This document shows, one piece after another, positions 1-8,072 of a DNA stretch of 64,000 bases; position 1 is the stretch's first letter; each line of letters begins with the position of its first letter. This DNA comes from an uncultured Neomegalonema sp. (GTDB lineage: Bacteria; Pseudomonadota; Alphaproteobacteria; Rhodobacterales; Rhodobacteraceae). The notes under the pieces are model-generated. The model searched no databases and was not told where the DNA came from. It saw only the letters and a list, made by a program, of their open reading frames with translations. The stretch lies in contig CALLLP010000004.1 of the NCBI GenBank assembly GCA_938008165.1, forward strand, positions 62,001-126,000, read 5' to 3'. The position numbers and the translations under genes are program-made.

Positions 1-320
1 TTACCCCCGGCACCCGCAATCTGCTCGATTCTGATGCCCTTGCCGCGATGCGCCCCGGTGCAGTGCTGGTGAATACGGCGCGGGGCGAGGTCATCGACGA
101 GGCCGCCCTTGCCGCCGCGCTGAAGAAAGGCGCGCTGGGCGGGGCGGCGCTGGACGTCTTCGCCACCGAACCCCTGACGGCACAAGCGGCGCAGGTCTTC
201 GCGGGCATCCCGAATATGATCCTGACCCCCCATATTGCCGGGGTCACGCAAGAAGCCAATACCCGCGTAAGCGCCTTGACCGTCGCTCAGGTGCGCGCCG
301 CTTTCGAGAATAAAGAGTGA
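1..320 (+). CDS. D-isomer-specific 2-hydroxyacid dehydrogenase, C-terminal part (5' truncated by window edge)
   Basis: The open frame runs in from the left edge (first full codon at base 3) and ends at 318-320. The visible 105 residues are the C-terminal half of the NAD-binding domain of the 2-hydroxyacid dehydrogenase family: TPGTRNLL, then the hallmark stretch GAVLVNTARGEVIDEAAL, ALDVFATEPL, and a TPHIAG motif that carries the family's catalytic His. The family reduces 2-keto acids or oxidises D-2-hydroxy acids with NAD(P). The stop overlaps the start region of the next gene, an Ldh-family dehydrogenase, so the two are probably cotranscribed. A 2-hydroxyacid dehydrogenase next to an Ldh-family enzyme resembles the SlcC/ComC sulfolactate pair of marine bacteria, but substrate cannot be read from this fragment. 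Confidence 0.9.
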   Translation, partial: TPGTRNLLDSDALAAMRPGAVLVNTARGEVIDEAALAAALKKGALGGAALDVFATEPLTAQAAQVFAGIPNMILTPHIAGVTQEANTRVSALTVAQVRAAFENKE

Positions 321-322
321 CC

Positions 323-1414
323 ATGACAGATCATCGCATCGACCCCGCCGTCCTTTCCACCACGATCGAGCGAATCCTGCGCGCCGATGGCTGCACGGCG
401 GATGAGGCGCAGACCGTCGCCGACCACCTTGTTATGGCTTCCCTGTCCGGGCATGACAGTCATGGCGTTATCCGCACGATGCGTTATCACCTGTGGATCG
501 CCGAGGGCACCATCCGCCCGGCCACTGCGCTCACCACCGTGCTCGATAGCGGCCCGCTGCTGCAACTTGACGGCAATGACGGGATGGGCCAATGGCTCGC
601 GCGCGAGGCGACCGCGATGGGCATCGCCAAGGCGCAGGAACAGGGCATCGGGATCGTCGCCCTGCGCCGGGCCGGGCATATCGGACGCATCGGCACCTAT
701 GCGGAGCAAGCCTGCGCCGCCGGGATGGTCTCGATCCAGTTCTGCAACGTCAACGGATCGCTGCTGGTTGCGCCCTTCGGCACCGCACGGCGATGCATCG
801 GAACGGACCCCGTGGCCGTGGGCATCCCCAATGCGGGGGGCGAAGACTTTATCCTCGATTTCGCCACGTCACTGGTCGCCGAGGGCAAGGCCTTGGTCGC
901 GGGAACGGGGGGAAAGCCCCTGCCGCCGGATGCATTGGTCGATGTGCAGGGGCGCAGCACGGGCGATCCGCGTGTCCTTTATGGCGACAGCCTCGATACC
1001 CCCAACCCCGATCCGCTGGCCGGGCCGGGTGCCTTGCGCGCGATGGGCGAGCATAAGGGGTCGGGGCTGGCGCTGGCCTGCGAATTGCTGGCCGGGGCGC
1101 TGACCGGCAATGGTGCGAACGGTCCCGGCGAGCAACGCTTCGGTAATGGCCTGCTTTCGATCATCCTTGATCCGAAGACCTTTGACGATACGGGCGGCTT
1201 CGGGCGCGAGGTCGCCGAGTATATCGACTTCATCCACGGGTCGCCCCCGGCGGTCGGGGTCGAAAACGTGATGATCCCCGGTGACAAGGAACGCGCCCTG
1301 CGTGCCGAACGCAGGGCAAACGGCTTGCCGATGCCCGAGCCTGTTCTGGCCGGTATTCTGGCCGTCACGGATGCGCTGGGTCTGGGGGTGACGCGCGATG
1401 AGCTGTTGATGTGA
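323..1414 (+). CDS. Ldh family (malate/L-lactate/sulfolactate type) NAD(P)-dependent oxidoreductase
   Basis: A 363-residue protein of the Ldh_2 family (malate/lactate/ureidoglycolate dehydrogenase, ComC, YbiC), which has its own fold unrelated to classical LDH. Visible family signatures are the N-terminal SGHDSHGVIR segment (about residue 45), GHIGRIGTYAEQA, the IGTDPVAVGIP stretch, and the C-terminal HKGSGLALACELLAGALTG. The length is normal for the family. A GTG at 317 is also in frame, but ATG 323 is preferred because AAAGAG lies about 6 bases upstream. It follows the 2-hydroxyacid dehydrogenase with overlapping ends, so the pair could interconvert two enantiomers of a hydroxy acid through the shared keto acid (inference). 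The convergent ald gene ends only 1 base beyond this stop. Confidence 0.9.
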   Translation: MTDHRIDPAVLSTTIERILRADGCTADEAQTVADHLVMASLSGHDSHGVIRTMRYHLWIAEGTIRPATALTTVLDSGPLLQLDGNDGMGQWLAREATAMGIAKAQEQGIGIVALRRAGHIGRIGTYAEQACAAGMVSIQFCNVNGSLLVAPFGTARRCIGTDPVAVGIPNAGGEDFILDFATSLVAEGKALVAGTGGKPLPPDALVDVQGRSTGDPRVLYGDSLDTPNPDPLAGPGALRAMGEHKGSGLALACELLAGALTGNGANGPGEQRFGNGLLSIILDPKTFDDTGGFGREVAEYIDFIHGSPPAVGVENVMIPGDKERALRAERRANGLPMPEPVLAGILAVTDALGLGVTRDELLM

Positions 1415-1415
1415 T

Positions 1416-2531
1416 CTATGCCAGCGCTTCGCTCAGGGGCGTTGCCTCATAGCCCAGATCATGCGCCACGGCGGCATAGGTGATTTTGCCGTTCCAGACA
1501 TTCAGGCCATTGGCGAGGTGATGGTCATCGGCCAGCGCTTTTTTCCAGCCCTTATCCGCCAGCGCGAGGGCATGGGGCAGGGTGACGTTGTTCAGCGCAT
1601 AGGTTGAGGTGCGCGCCACGCCGCCGGGCATGTTTGCGACGCAGTAATGCACGATGTCATCGACAACATAGGTCGGGTCCGCATGGGTCGTCGCCTTCGA
1701 GGTGGCAAAGCACCCGCCCTGATCGATGGCCACGTCCACGAGGACCGAACCTTTCTTCATCGTGCCGAGCATCTCGCGCGTCACCAGTTTGGGGGCGGCG
1801 GCGCCGGGGATGAGCACGGCCCCGATGACCAGATCGGCCTCCGCCACGCTTTCCTCCAGATTCGCCTTGTTCGAGAATCGCGTTTTGGCGCTCGATTCGA
1901 AATGGATGGCGAGGCGTTCGAGGGTTGCGGGGCTGCGGTCGAGAATGGTGACATCCGCGCCGAGACCCACGGCCATCTGTGCCGCGTTAAAGCCGACCAC
2001 GCCGCCGCCGATCACCGCGACCTTGCCGGGCATCACGCCGGGCACGCCGCCCAGAAGCACACCGCGCCCGCCTTGCGCTTTCTCAAGGCAATGCGCGCCC
2101 GCCTGAATGGCCATGCGCCCCGCGACCTGACTCATGGGTTTTAGCAGCGGCAATCCGCCCGCATGATCCGTGACCGTTTCATACGCGATGCAGGTCGCGC
2201 CCGATGCGACGAGGTCTTTCGTCTGTTCGGGGTCCGGCGCGAGATGCAGATAGGTGTAGAGAATCTGGCCTTCGCGCAGCATCTTGCGCTCATTCGCCTG
2301 CGGCTCCTTGACCTTGATGATCATATCGGCGGCGGCGAAGATCGTGGCGGCATCGCCGATGATGTCGGCCCCTGCTGCGATATATTCCTCGTCTTCCGCG
2401 CCGATGCCCGCTCCGGCCTGCGTCTCGACCATGACCGAATGACCGTGATGGACCGCCTCGGCAACGCTTTCGGGCGTCATGCCGACACGGTATTCGTGGT
2501 TTTTGATTTCCTTGGGCACGCCGATACGCAT
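1416..2531 (-). CDS. ald: alanine dehydrogenase
   Basis: A 371-residue protein, full length for NAD-dependent L-alanine dehydrogenase, which deaminates L-alanine to pyruvate and ammonia reversibly. It opens with [20 protein letters not shown], the standard family start with the substrate-binding Arg and Lys, and carries KVKEPQ, the SQVAGRMA motif, a Rossmann glycine motif [15 protein letters not shown] (about residue 175) and the ARTST/ALNN C-terminal segment. AAGGA lies upstream of the ATG. It is transcribed divergently from an Lrp/AsnC-type regulator, the usual arrangement in which the regulator (AldR-type) senses alanine and activates ald. Confidence 0.96.
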   Translation of the reverse strand: MRIGVPKEIKNHEYRVGMTPESVAEAVHHGHSVMVETQAGAGIGAEDEEYIAAGADIIGDAATIFAAADMIIKVKEPQANERKMLREGQILYTYLHLAPDPEQTKDLVASGATCIAYETVTDHAGGLPLLKPMSQVAGRMAIQAGAHCLEKAQGGRGVLLGGVPGVMPGKVAVIGGGVVGFNAAQMAVGLGADVTILDRSPATLERLAIHFESSAKTRFSNKANLEESVAEADLVIGAVLIPGAAAPKLVTREMLGTMKKGSVLVDVAIDQGGCFATSKATTHADPTYVVDDIVHYCVANMPGGVARTSTYALNNVTLPHALALADKGWKKALADDHHLANGLNVWNGKITYAAVAHDLGYEATPLSEALA

Positions 2532-2621
2532 GGGATTGATCCTTGGGGAACGGGGTTGATATTCACGCCTCTATATCGCGCTATTGGCGGTAATTCTTGC
2601 CTGTTTTCTCGATTTCAGCCA

Positions 2622-2657
2622 TGATGTGCGGTAAAATTTTGCGTATTATGCCGCATT
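2622..2657. promoter_or_regulatory. divergent ald/Lrp intergenic control region with imperfect dyad
   Basis: Between the two divergent starts an AT-rich core is flanked by inverted TGCGG (2627-2631) and CCGCA (2651-2655). This is the general form of an Lrp/AsnC operator (short inverted arms around an AT-rich centre). TATTAT at 2644-2649 could be a -10 element for the regulator gene. Assignment as the regulator's binding site is inferred from position and symmetry only. Confidence 0.35.
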
Positions 2658-2670
2658 AGATGGAAAATAA

Positions 2671-3129
2671 ATGGATCAAACGGATGCCGCGCTCCTGCGC
2701 GCTCTACAGGATGATGGCCATGCGACCGCCGCCGAGCTGGGCGAGCGGGTCGGCCTGTCCGTCTCCGCCGTTCATCGCCGGGTGCGATCATTGGAGGAGA
2801 GCGGCGCAATCCGGCGCTATGCCGCCATTCTCGACCCAAAAGCGCTGGGCTATACCCATGATTTCTATGTCGAGATCGCCCTGCAATCCCAGAGCGAATC
2901 GACGCTCGAAGCTTTCGAGGCCGCCGTGCGCCGCTCGCCCGACATTGTGGAATGTCACCTGATGACCGGCGCATTCGACTATCTGCTGCGCATCGCCACC
3001 AAGGGACCGGACGATTACGAGCGTGTCCACCGCCACGCGCTATCGGCCTTGCCCGGCGTCATGCGCATGCAATCGAGCCTCGTCCTGCGCACCGTCAGGC
3101 CGTGGGAAGGATATGTGGTGACGGGATAA
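2671..3129 (+). CDS. Lrp/AsnC family transcriptional regulator (probable regulator of ald)
   Basis: A 152-residue protein, the normal Lrp/AsnC length. The N-terminal winged helix-turn-helix (residues about 3-60) begins with MDQTDAALLRALQDDG and contains the recognition-helix stretch VGLSVSAVHRRVRSLEESGAI. It is followed by the C-terminal RAM ligand-binding domain with the typical phrase VVECHLMTG seen here as VECHLMTGAFDYLLRI. A GGAA stretch precedes the ATG. Its head-to-head position with ald makes it the likely alanine-responsive regulator of that gene (AldR-like); that role is inferred from context. Confidence 0.93.
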   Translation: MDQTDAALLRALQDDGHATAAELGERVGLSVSAVHRRVRSLEESGAIRRYAAILDPKALGYTHDFYVEIALQSQSESTLEAFEAAVRRSPDIVECHLMTGAFDYLLRIATKGPDDYERVHRHALSALPGVMRMQSSLVLRTVRPWEGYVVTG

Positions 3130-3266
3130 CCCGGCGGGCGATGGTTCTGCGCCTTTTGCTGTTGCTAGCGTAGAGTTTTTCAATGACTGGTGATCCACCG
3201 AAACAGGGCATTGTCTGCGTACTGGCGCAATATCCGTGTCGGAAAGCTGAACCTGATGGCGGGTCG

Positions 3267-4145
3267 CTAATGATCCGTCAGCCAGTCCAGCATGCCATCC
3301 ACCAGCGCCCCGTCGGATGCATCGTCAAAGGCGGCGAACATCGGGTTGGAGTTCACCTCCAGAAAGATCAGTGCATCCGATTCCGCGCTCGCCTTGAAAT
3401 CTGCCGCTGCATAGGTCAGCCCCAACCTGTTGGTCAGTTTTCGCAGGGGGCCGAGCAGATGCAGGGGGACGGTGACCCGCTTGATCTTTGCCTCGCCGCC
3501 CACTGTGCGATAATCGAGCGCATCCGCTTGAATCTCAAAGGCATAGAAGCGCTCGCCCACGCGAAAGATTCGCAGGTCCGGGGCGACGAGCCGCTCCTGA
3601 AAGATATAGGGGCGCGGCAGGTGCGGTTTATGCACCCGGCCCAGCGCGTCGAGATCCAATTCCCGGCACATATCGCCCCCGGCAACCGGCTTGTAGACGA
3701 CCGGGGCGCTTGCAAGGGACGCCGCCGCCTCCTCTTTCGACGCATGAATCGAGGTGCGTGGAATCGGCAGGCCCGCATCACGCGCCCAGATCAGGGCCAG
3801 CGGCTTGTTCACCGCATCCTTCATCGCGAAATCGCGGTTGAAAATCCGAATATCGGGATTGGACCAGACCCACCCGTCAAACAATACCTTCCAGTTGCGT
3901 GCATCGGTCTGGTCGGTTGGCCTTTTGGTGGCGAGATAGCGGAAGACATCCTGTCGAATGAACGCCGCATTCGCCCGGATTTCAGCGGTTCCGATCCGCA
4001 GGCTGCCGGTTTCGAGATCCCAGACGAGGGGCAGGTCGTCTTCCGGAGAATGCAGCAAGGTCGTCAGGGTGACGCCGCGCGTTTTGGCATGGGCGATCAT
4101 CCGCTGAAGCTGTGTATCCGCTTCTCCTCCCGCAATCAGCAACAT
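3267..4145 (-). CDS. ATP-grasp family protein (RimK-like ligase), orphan
   Basis: About 292 residues when started at the ATG at 4145. In-frame GTG (4148) and TTG (4157) codons exist, and a stop lies just upstream of the latter. The middle and C-terminal parts fit an ATP-grasp fold of the RimK/glutathione synthetase type: a NRDFAMKDAVNKPLAL lid segment, GLPIPRT, PVVYKPVAGGD for the ATP-binding Lys, and the metal-binding strand FLEVNSNP near the end. Such enzymes join a carboxylate to an amine or hydroxyl via an acyl phosphate. RimK (protein glutamylation) and graspetide peptide maturases are relatives. No obvious partner enzyme or precursor peptide is adjacent; only a weak 61-residue frame lies upstream. 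The substrate is unknown. Confidence 0.8.
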   Translation of the reverse strand: MLLIAGGEADTQLQRMIAHAKTRGVTLTTLLHSPEDDLPLVWDLETGSLRIGTAEIRANAAFIRQDVFRYLATKRPTDQTDARNWKVLFDGWVWSNPDIRIFNRDFAMKDAVNKPLALIWARDAGLPIPRTSIHASKEEAAASLASAPVVYKPVAGGDMCRELDLDALGRVHKPHLPRPYIFQERLVAPDLRIFRVGERFYAFEIQADALDYRTVGGEAKIKRVTVPLHLLGPLRKLTNRLGLTYAAADFKASAESDALIFLEVNSNPMFAAFDDASDGALVDGMLDWLTDH

Positions 4146-4170
4146 CACGCAACACAAAGCTCAGGGCGTG

Positions 4171-4356
4171 TCAGGACCCGGTGTGAATCGTGTCGATGAT
4201 CTGCGCCGCATGGGCGACAAGCGTTTGACGCATTGATCCCGAATCTGTTCGAATTCGCCCAACACATGACGGATTTCCCTGCCAAAATGAACCGATACGG
4301 GACAGGCTCGCGCAATTGAGCAATTTACGCAAGAAAAATGTATCAATACGGATCAT
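4171..4356 (-). CDS. possible small protein upstream of the ATP-grasp gene (weak)
   Basis: A 61-residue frame (starts MIRIDTFFLRKLL, ends AQIIDTIHTGS) ends 25 bases before the preferred start of the ATP-grasp gene on the same strand. No convincing ribosome binding site precedes it, and an overlapping frame of the same length is also open, so coding status is doubtful. It is listed because ATP-grasp peptide maturases are often preceded by a short precursor gene. It lacks the repeated Thr/Ser plus Asp/Glu core motif known from graspetides. Confidence 0.2.
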   Translation of the reverse strand: MIRIDTFFLRKLLNCASLSRIGSFWQGNPSCVGRIRTDSGSMRQTLVAHAAQIIDTIHTGS

Positions 4357-4433
4357 TTATGCGGTGTAAGTGGAACAGAGTTCCCACCACGGGACTGTTT
4401 CGCCGATTTGAGCGGATATCGTGCCCTTATGCC

Positions 4434-5255
4434 TCAGCCATAGGCCAGCCAGAGCAAGACGCCGCCAAGGGCCAATCGATAGAGGACAAAGGGGGTCATC
4501 GTCGCATTGGCGATGTATCCCATGAACATTTTGATCGCGATCAGGGCCGCTATGCAGGACAGGGCGGCGGCGATCAATGCATCGATGCCCAGTTGCGCAT
4601 TGCCGGACTGGACAATCTCCAGCGCGCCGATCGTGCCTCCCGCCATGATCGCCGGAATCGCCAGCAGCATCGAAAATCGTGCCGCTTCCGTCCGCGACAG
4701 GCCCAGAAAACGGGCGGCGGTCATCGTCACGCCGGAGCGGCTGGTGCCGGGGATGAGGGCAACGGCCTGCGCCAGCCCGACAAGCGCCGCCTCGCCCCAT
4801 CCCGTGCTTTCAAGGCTGCGCCGGGTCGGTGCGAAGCGATCGGCCAGCCATAGCAGAATGCCGAAAATCAGTGTGGTCCAGCCGATGATCTTGAACGCCC
4901 GGCCATGCTCATCAGATCGCATCCATTCCATCATGCCGATCTTGTGAAAAACGAGGCCGAGCAGGATCAGCGGAATCGTCGCGATGATGATATTGCGCGC
5001 CAACCGCGCCGGTTTCGTGGCGGTTTGACCCCGCGCCAGATCGAGCAGGCCCACGAATCCTTCTGCGACATCTCTGCGAAAGGCAATCAGTACCGCGATC
5101 AGCGTGCCCACATGCACCGCCACATCGATCAGCGGCCCTTGATCGATGCTGCCCGTGACCTTCGGGGCGAGAATCAGGTGGGCGCTGGAGCTGATGGGTA
5201 GGAATTCGGTGATGCCCTGTACGAGAGCGACGAGGATAAGGTGGAATGCGGTCAT
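4434..5255 (-). CDS. uppP: undecaprenyl-diphosphatase (bacitracin resistance)
   Basis: A 273-residue integral membrane protein that recycles the peptidoglycan lipid carrier by dephosphorylating undecaprenyl pyrophosphate. The N-terminus MTAFHLILVALVQGITEFLP followed by ISSSAHL is the diagnostic BacA/UppP motif with its catalytic Glu and Ser residues, and the second motif PGTSRSG appears near residue 172. Several hydrophobic helices follow. An AGGG-type ribosome site precedes the ATG. No operon partner is evident: the ATP-grasp gene lies about 290 bases downstream on the same strand. Confidence 0.96.
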   Translation of the reverse strand: MTAFHLILVALVQGITEFLPISSSAHLILAPKVTGSIDQGPLIDVAVHVGTLIAVLIAFRRDVAEGFVGLLDLARGQTATKPARLARNIIIATIPLILLGLVFHKIGMMEWMRSDEHGRAFKIIGWTTLIFGILLWLADRFAPTRRSLESTGWGEAALVGLAQAVALIPGTSRSGVTMTAARFLGLSRTEAARFSMLLAIPAIMAGGTIGALEIVQSGNAQLGIDALIAAALSCIAALIAIKMFMGYIANATMTPFVLYRLALGGVLLWLAYG

Positions 5256-5320
5256 GGAGCACCCTGATACTTTTACCCCGCCGCTATAGGCTCAACCCCG
5301 TGTTGCGGGCAATCGTCATA

Positions 5321-5614
5321 TCAGCGTATGCGCCGCCATTCCTTACCGAACCATGTGCGACGATAGCGTTTTTCCGCATTACAGATCGAGCATACGAACA
5401 CATGGATGCGATGCTGGGGAAAGAGAGTGAACTTCGTACCGTGATAATTCATGCTGGGCATGGCTTCATGGCCGTTCTGGTTGACGGGCAACCGACAGGA
5501 CGGATTCGCGCAATAGACGGTAAAGCGTCGAATGTCGCTTCCGGTCATGGCGCGTGAGGTCGCCATTTTCGGGTCTTGGTTGAGCGGGCGGTACGAGCCG
5601 GACCCCATGACCAT
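5321..5614 (-). CDS. hypothetical protein with a putative zinc-binding Cys set
   Basis: A 97-residue protein with a strong ribosome site (GAGGGG a few bases before the ATG), so it is probably real. It contains a C-x4-C pair (CANPSC, near residue 35) and a C-x2-C pair (CSIC, near residue 75), spaced like a zinc ribbon, and a basic C-terminus KRYRRTWFGKEWRRIR. No named family was recognised. It lies between uppP and the divergent gltD gene; a zinc-binding regulatory or structural role is only a guess. Confidence 0.6.
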   Translation of the reverse strand: MVMGSGSYRPLNQDPKMATSRAMTGSDIRRFTVYCANPSCRLPVNQNGHEAMPSMNYHGTKFTLFPQHRIHVFVCSICNAEKRYRRTWFGKEWRRIR

Positions 5615-5812
5615 CTCATCCCCTCTTTAAGACATTCTTAAGTTTCGTTAATATCCACAGGTGTACAACCGTACATCGAACAATTTCAAGTGCAACCGTA
5701 GGCGGATCTAATTTTGTGGCAGGGATGCTGTCTTTGATTGACGGAATGACTTGCAAATCCTGTTGCCAAAGAATAGTCGTGCGGGCCTTGCCGGAACATT
5801 AGGGTGTGATCG

Positions 5813-7273
5813 ATGACCAATATGCTCAAGTTCGTCGATGTGAACCGCGAAACGCCTGAGAAACGCGAGGCCGAGGCGCGGAAGGAAGACTTTCACGAAA
5901 TCTATCGTGAATATGCGACCGAGAAGGCCGCCGAGCAATCCGCCCGGTGCTCGCAATGCGGTGTTCCCTTTTGTCAGTCGCATTGCCCGCTCCACAATAA
6001 CATTCCCGATTGGCTGAAAGCCACCGCCGAGGGGCGGTTGGAGGAGGCCTACGAGATTTCGCAGGCGACCAATACCTTCCCCGAAATCTGTGGCCGCATC
6101 TGTCCGCAGGACAGGCTGTGCGAAGGCAATTGCGTGATCGAGCAATCGGGCCATGGCACTGTGACCATCGGCGCCATCGAGAAATACATTACCGATACCG
6201 CGTGGGAAGAAGGCTGGGTCAAGCCCGCCCGTCCCCGTACCGAGCGCCCCGAAAGCGTCGGCATTATCGGCGCGGGACCGGGCGGCATGGCCGCCGCCGA
6301 TGCCCTGCGCCGCAAGGGTGTGCAGGTCACGATCTATGACCGTTACGACCGCGCAGGCGGCTTGTTGACCTATGGTATCCCCGGCTTCAAGCTGGAAAAA
6401 GACGTCGTGATGCGCCGGGTCAAGCAACAGGAAGAAAGCGGGATCGCCTTCCAACTCAATTGCGATATCGGCACGGATATCTCCTTCGAGGATCTGCGCG
6501 AGAAGCATGACGCCCTTTTGATTGCCACCGGCGTCTACAAGACCCGCGAGATCGGCGGTCCCGGTTCCGGTTATCCCGGCATCGTGCAGGCGCTCGACTA
6601 CCTGACCGCCTCTAACCGCAAGAGTTTTGGCGATACGGTCGATGATTTCGAGACCGGCACGCTGGATGCCGATGGCAAGAATGTCGTCGTGATCGGCGGG
6701 GGCGATACGGCCATGGATTGCGTGCGTACGGCGGTACGTCAGGGCGCAAAAGCCGTCACCTGTCTTTATCGCCGCGACCGGGTGAATATGCCCGGATCGA
6801 TGCGCGAGGTCGCCAATGCGGAAGAAGAGGGCGTCGTCTTCGGCTGGCTGTCGGCCCCCAAGGCGTTCGAGGGCGGCGATAATGGCGTAACCGGCGTACG
6901 CGGCATCAAGATGCGCCTTGGCAATCCCGGCCCGGATGGTCGCCGCGCGCCGGAGGAAATCGATGGCTCCGATCATCTGATCGATGCCGATCTGGTCATC
7001 AAGGCGCTGGGTGTCGAGCCGGAAGACTTGCCCAAGCTCTGGGATCAACCCGAACTCGCCGTCACGAGCTGGGGCACTGTAAAGGCCGATTTCCGTACGC
7101 ATCAGACCGCCATGCCCGGCGTTTTTGCCGCCGGAGACATCGTGCGCGGTGCGTCCCTCGTCGTCTGGGCCATCCGCGATGGGCGCGAGGCTGCGGAGTC
7201 GATCATGGCGTATCTGGACGACGAAACGGTCGAGCAAGGCGCGCCGGACGCTTTCACCGTCGCGGCGGAATAG
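5813..7273 (+). CDS. gltD: glutamate synthase (NADPH) small subunit
   Basis: A 486-residue beta subunit of bacterial glutamate synthase, which takes electrons from NADPH through FAD and [4Fe-4S] clusters to the large subunit for reductive transfer of glutamine amide to 2-oxoglutarate. Visible: the N-terminal cluster-binding region CSQCGVPFCQSHCPLHNNIP (from about residue 46) and CGRICPQDRLCEGNC, a dinucleotide-binding GAGPGGMAAA (about residue 150), and the NADPH site GGGDTAMDCVRTAVRQGA (about residue 297). Full length. The large subunit gltB lies 800 bases downstream on the same strand but is separated by a 37-residue frame and a GFA-family gene. Confidence 0.96.
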   Translation: MTNMLKFVDVNRETPEKREAEARKEDFHEIYREYATEKAAEQSARCSQCGVPFCQSHCPLHNNIPDWLKATAEGRLEEAYEISQATNTFPEICGRICPQDRLCEGNCVIEQSGHGTVTIGAIEKYITDTAWEEGWVKPARPRTERPESVGIIGAGPGGMAAADALRRKGVQVTIYDRYDRAGGLLTYGIPGFKLEKDVVMRRVKQQEESGIAFQLNCDIGTDISFEDLREKHDALLIATGVYKTREIGGPGSGYPGIVQALDYLTASNRKSFGDTVDDFETGTLDADGKNVVVIGGGDTAMDCVRTAVRQGAKAVTCLYRRDRVNMPGSMREVANAEEEGVVFGWLSAPKAFEGGDNGVTGVRGIKMRLGNPGPDGRRAPEEIDGSDHLIDADLVIKALGVEPEDLPKLWDQPELAVTSWGTVKADFRTHQTAMPGVFAAGDIVRGASLVVWAIRDGREAAESIMAYLDDETVEQGAPDAFTVAAE

Positions 7274-7277
7274 GCCG

Positions 7278-7391
7278 ATGCGCCTGTCGGAAGCTCAGAT
7301 CAACGGGATTGGCAGGGCGGTCGAATCGGGGGCTGTCGAGAGCCTTGGGCGCATGGGCCATGGGCCGATCGCGCTGGAGCGTCCTTTATGA
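7278..7391 (+). CDS. possible 37-residue small protein between gltD and the GFA gene
   Basis: A short frame (starts MRLSEAQINGIGRAVESG) begins 4 bases after the gltD stop and ends in an ATGA overlap with the next start at 7388, the pattern of translational coupling. A GGAA sequence lies upstream. It may be a genuine small protein, a translation-coupling leader, or a gene remnant. No family was recognised. Confidence 0.35.
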   Translation: MRLSEAQINGIGRAVESGAVESLGRMGHGPIALERPL

Positions 7392-7819
7392 TCGCCGGTT
7401 CCTGCCTCTGCGGTGCCGTGCAATTTGAGGGTGTTCTCTGTGAGCGGGGCATCGGCGTTTGCCATTGTAAGATGTGCCGGGTTCAATCCTCCGGTCCCTT
7501 CTTTGCAGCGCGGATGGAGGGGGGTGTTACCCTGACCGAGACGCGCGGGCTGAAATGGTATGATGCCTCCGATATTGGCGAGCGGGGATTTTGCACCGAA
7601 TGCGGGGCGACGCTGTTCTGGCGCTCGAAGGATGCCGCGCCCGGTGACTGGGCGGTTTCCGCTGGCGCCTTGCCTGACGAGGCAATCGGCACAATTTCCG
7701 AGCATATCTGGGCCGATGATCAGCCCGCCTATTACGCCTTTGCCGATAGTGCCCCTCGCCGTAGCGAGGCCGAATGCCTCGCGGGTGCCCCTCCGGCAAA
7801 ACCCCATGGACCGGCATGA
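7388..7819 (+). CDS. GFA family protein (CENP-V/GFA domain)
   Basis: A 143-residue protein of the glutathione-dependent formaldehyde-activating (GFA) fold, which carries two zinc sites. All motif cysteines are visible: GSCLCGAVQF at the N-terminus, CHCKMCRVQS about residue 26, and FCTECGATLFW about residue 61. Most GFA-domain proteins have no proven formaldehyde activity, so a specific reaction is not assigned. The start overlaps the stop of the preceding small frame, and the gene sits between the two glutamate synthase subunit genes, presumably in one transcript. Confidence 0.88.
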   Translation: MIAGSCLCGAVQFEGVLCERGIGVCHCKMCRVQSSGPFFAARMEGGVTLTETRGLKWYDASDIGERGFCTECGATLFWRSKDAAPGDWAVSAGALPDEAIGTISEHIWADDQPAYYAFADSAPRRSEAECLAGAPPAKPHGPA

Positions 7820-8072
7820 TGGGTATCTGCGATCTTGTCCGGGCGTTCGATGAGGCTCCGCTTGCCGATAACGTTGCGGCACCTGTCCGCCACCGACTTT
7901 GTCGCCTGTCTGGAGCGATCTCAGGGATAACGCACTCATTGCCCGGCTCGAAGACCGTTCCAAAACAAGAGGACGGGCCGTCCTGAGTGATTTGTATCCT
8001 TCAGGATGCCCTAGACCCAACGAATGACCGGCGCGCAGCTTTTCGCCGCCTTCTCGCAAGGAAATTGACATC

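Noticed and set aside
3183-4199. 338-codon open frame on the plus strand
   Set aside because: Antisense to the ATP-grasp gene, which has clear fold motifs. The plus-strand product has none.
5708-7237. 509-codon open frame on the minus strand
   Set aside because: It is antisense to gltD, whose cluster and nucleotide-binding motifs are unmistakable. The antisense protein has low-complexity composition typical of a high-GC shadow frame.
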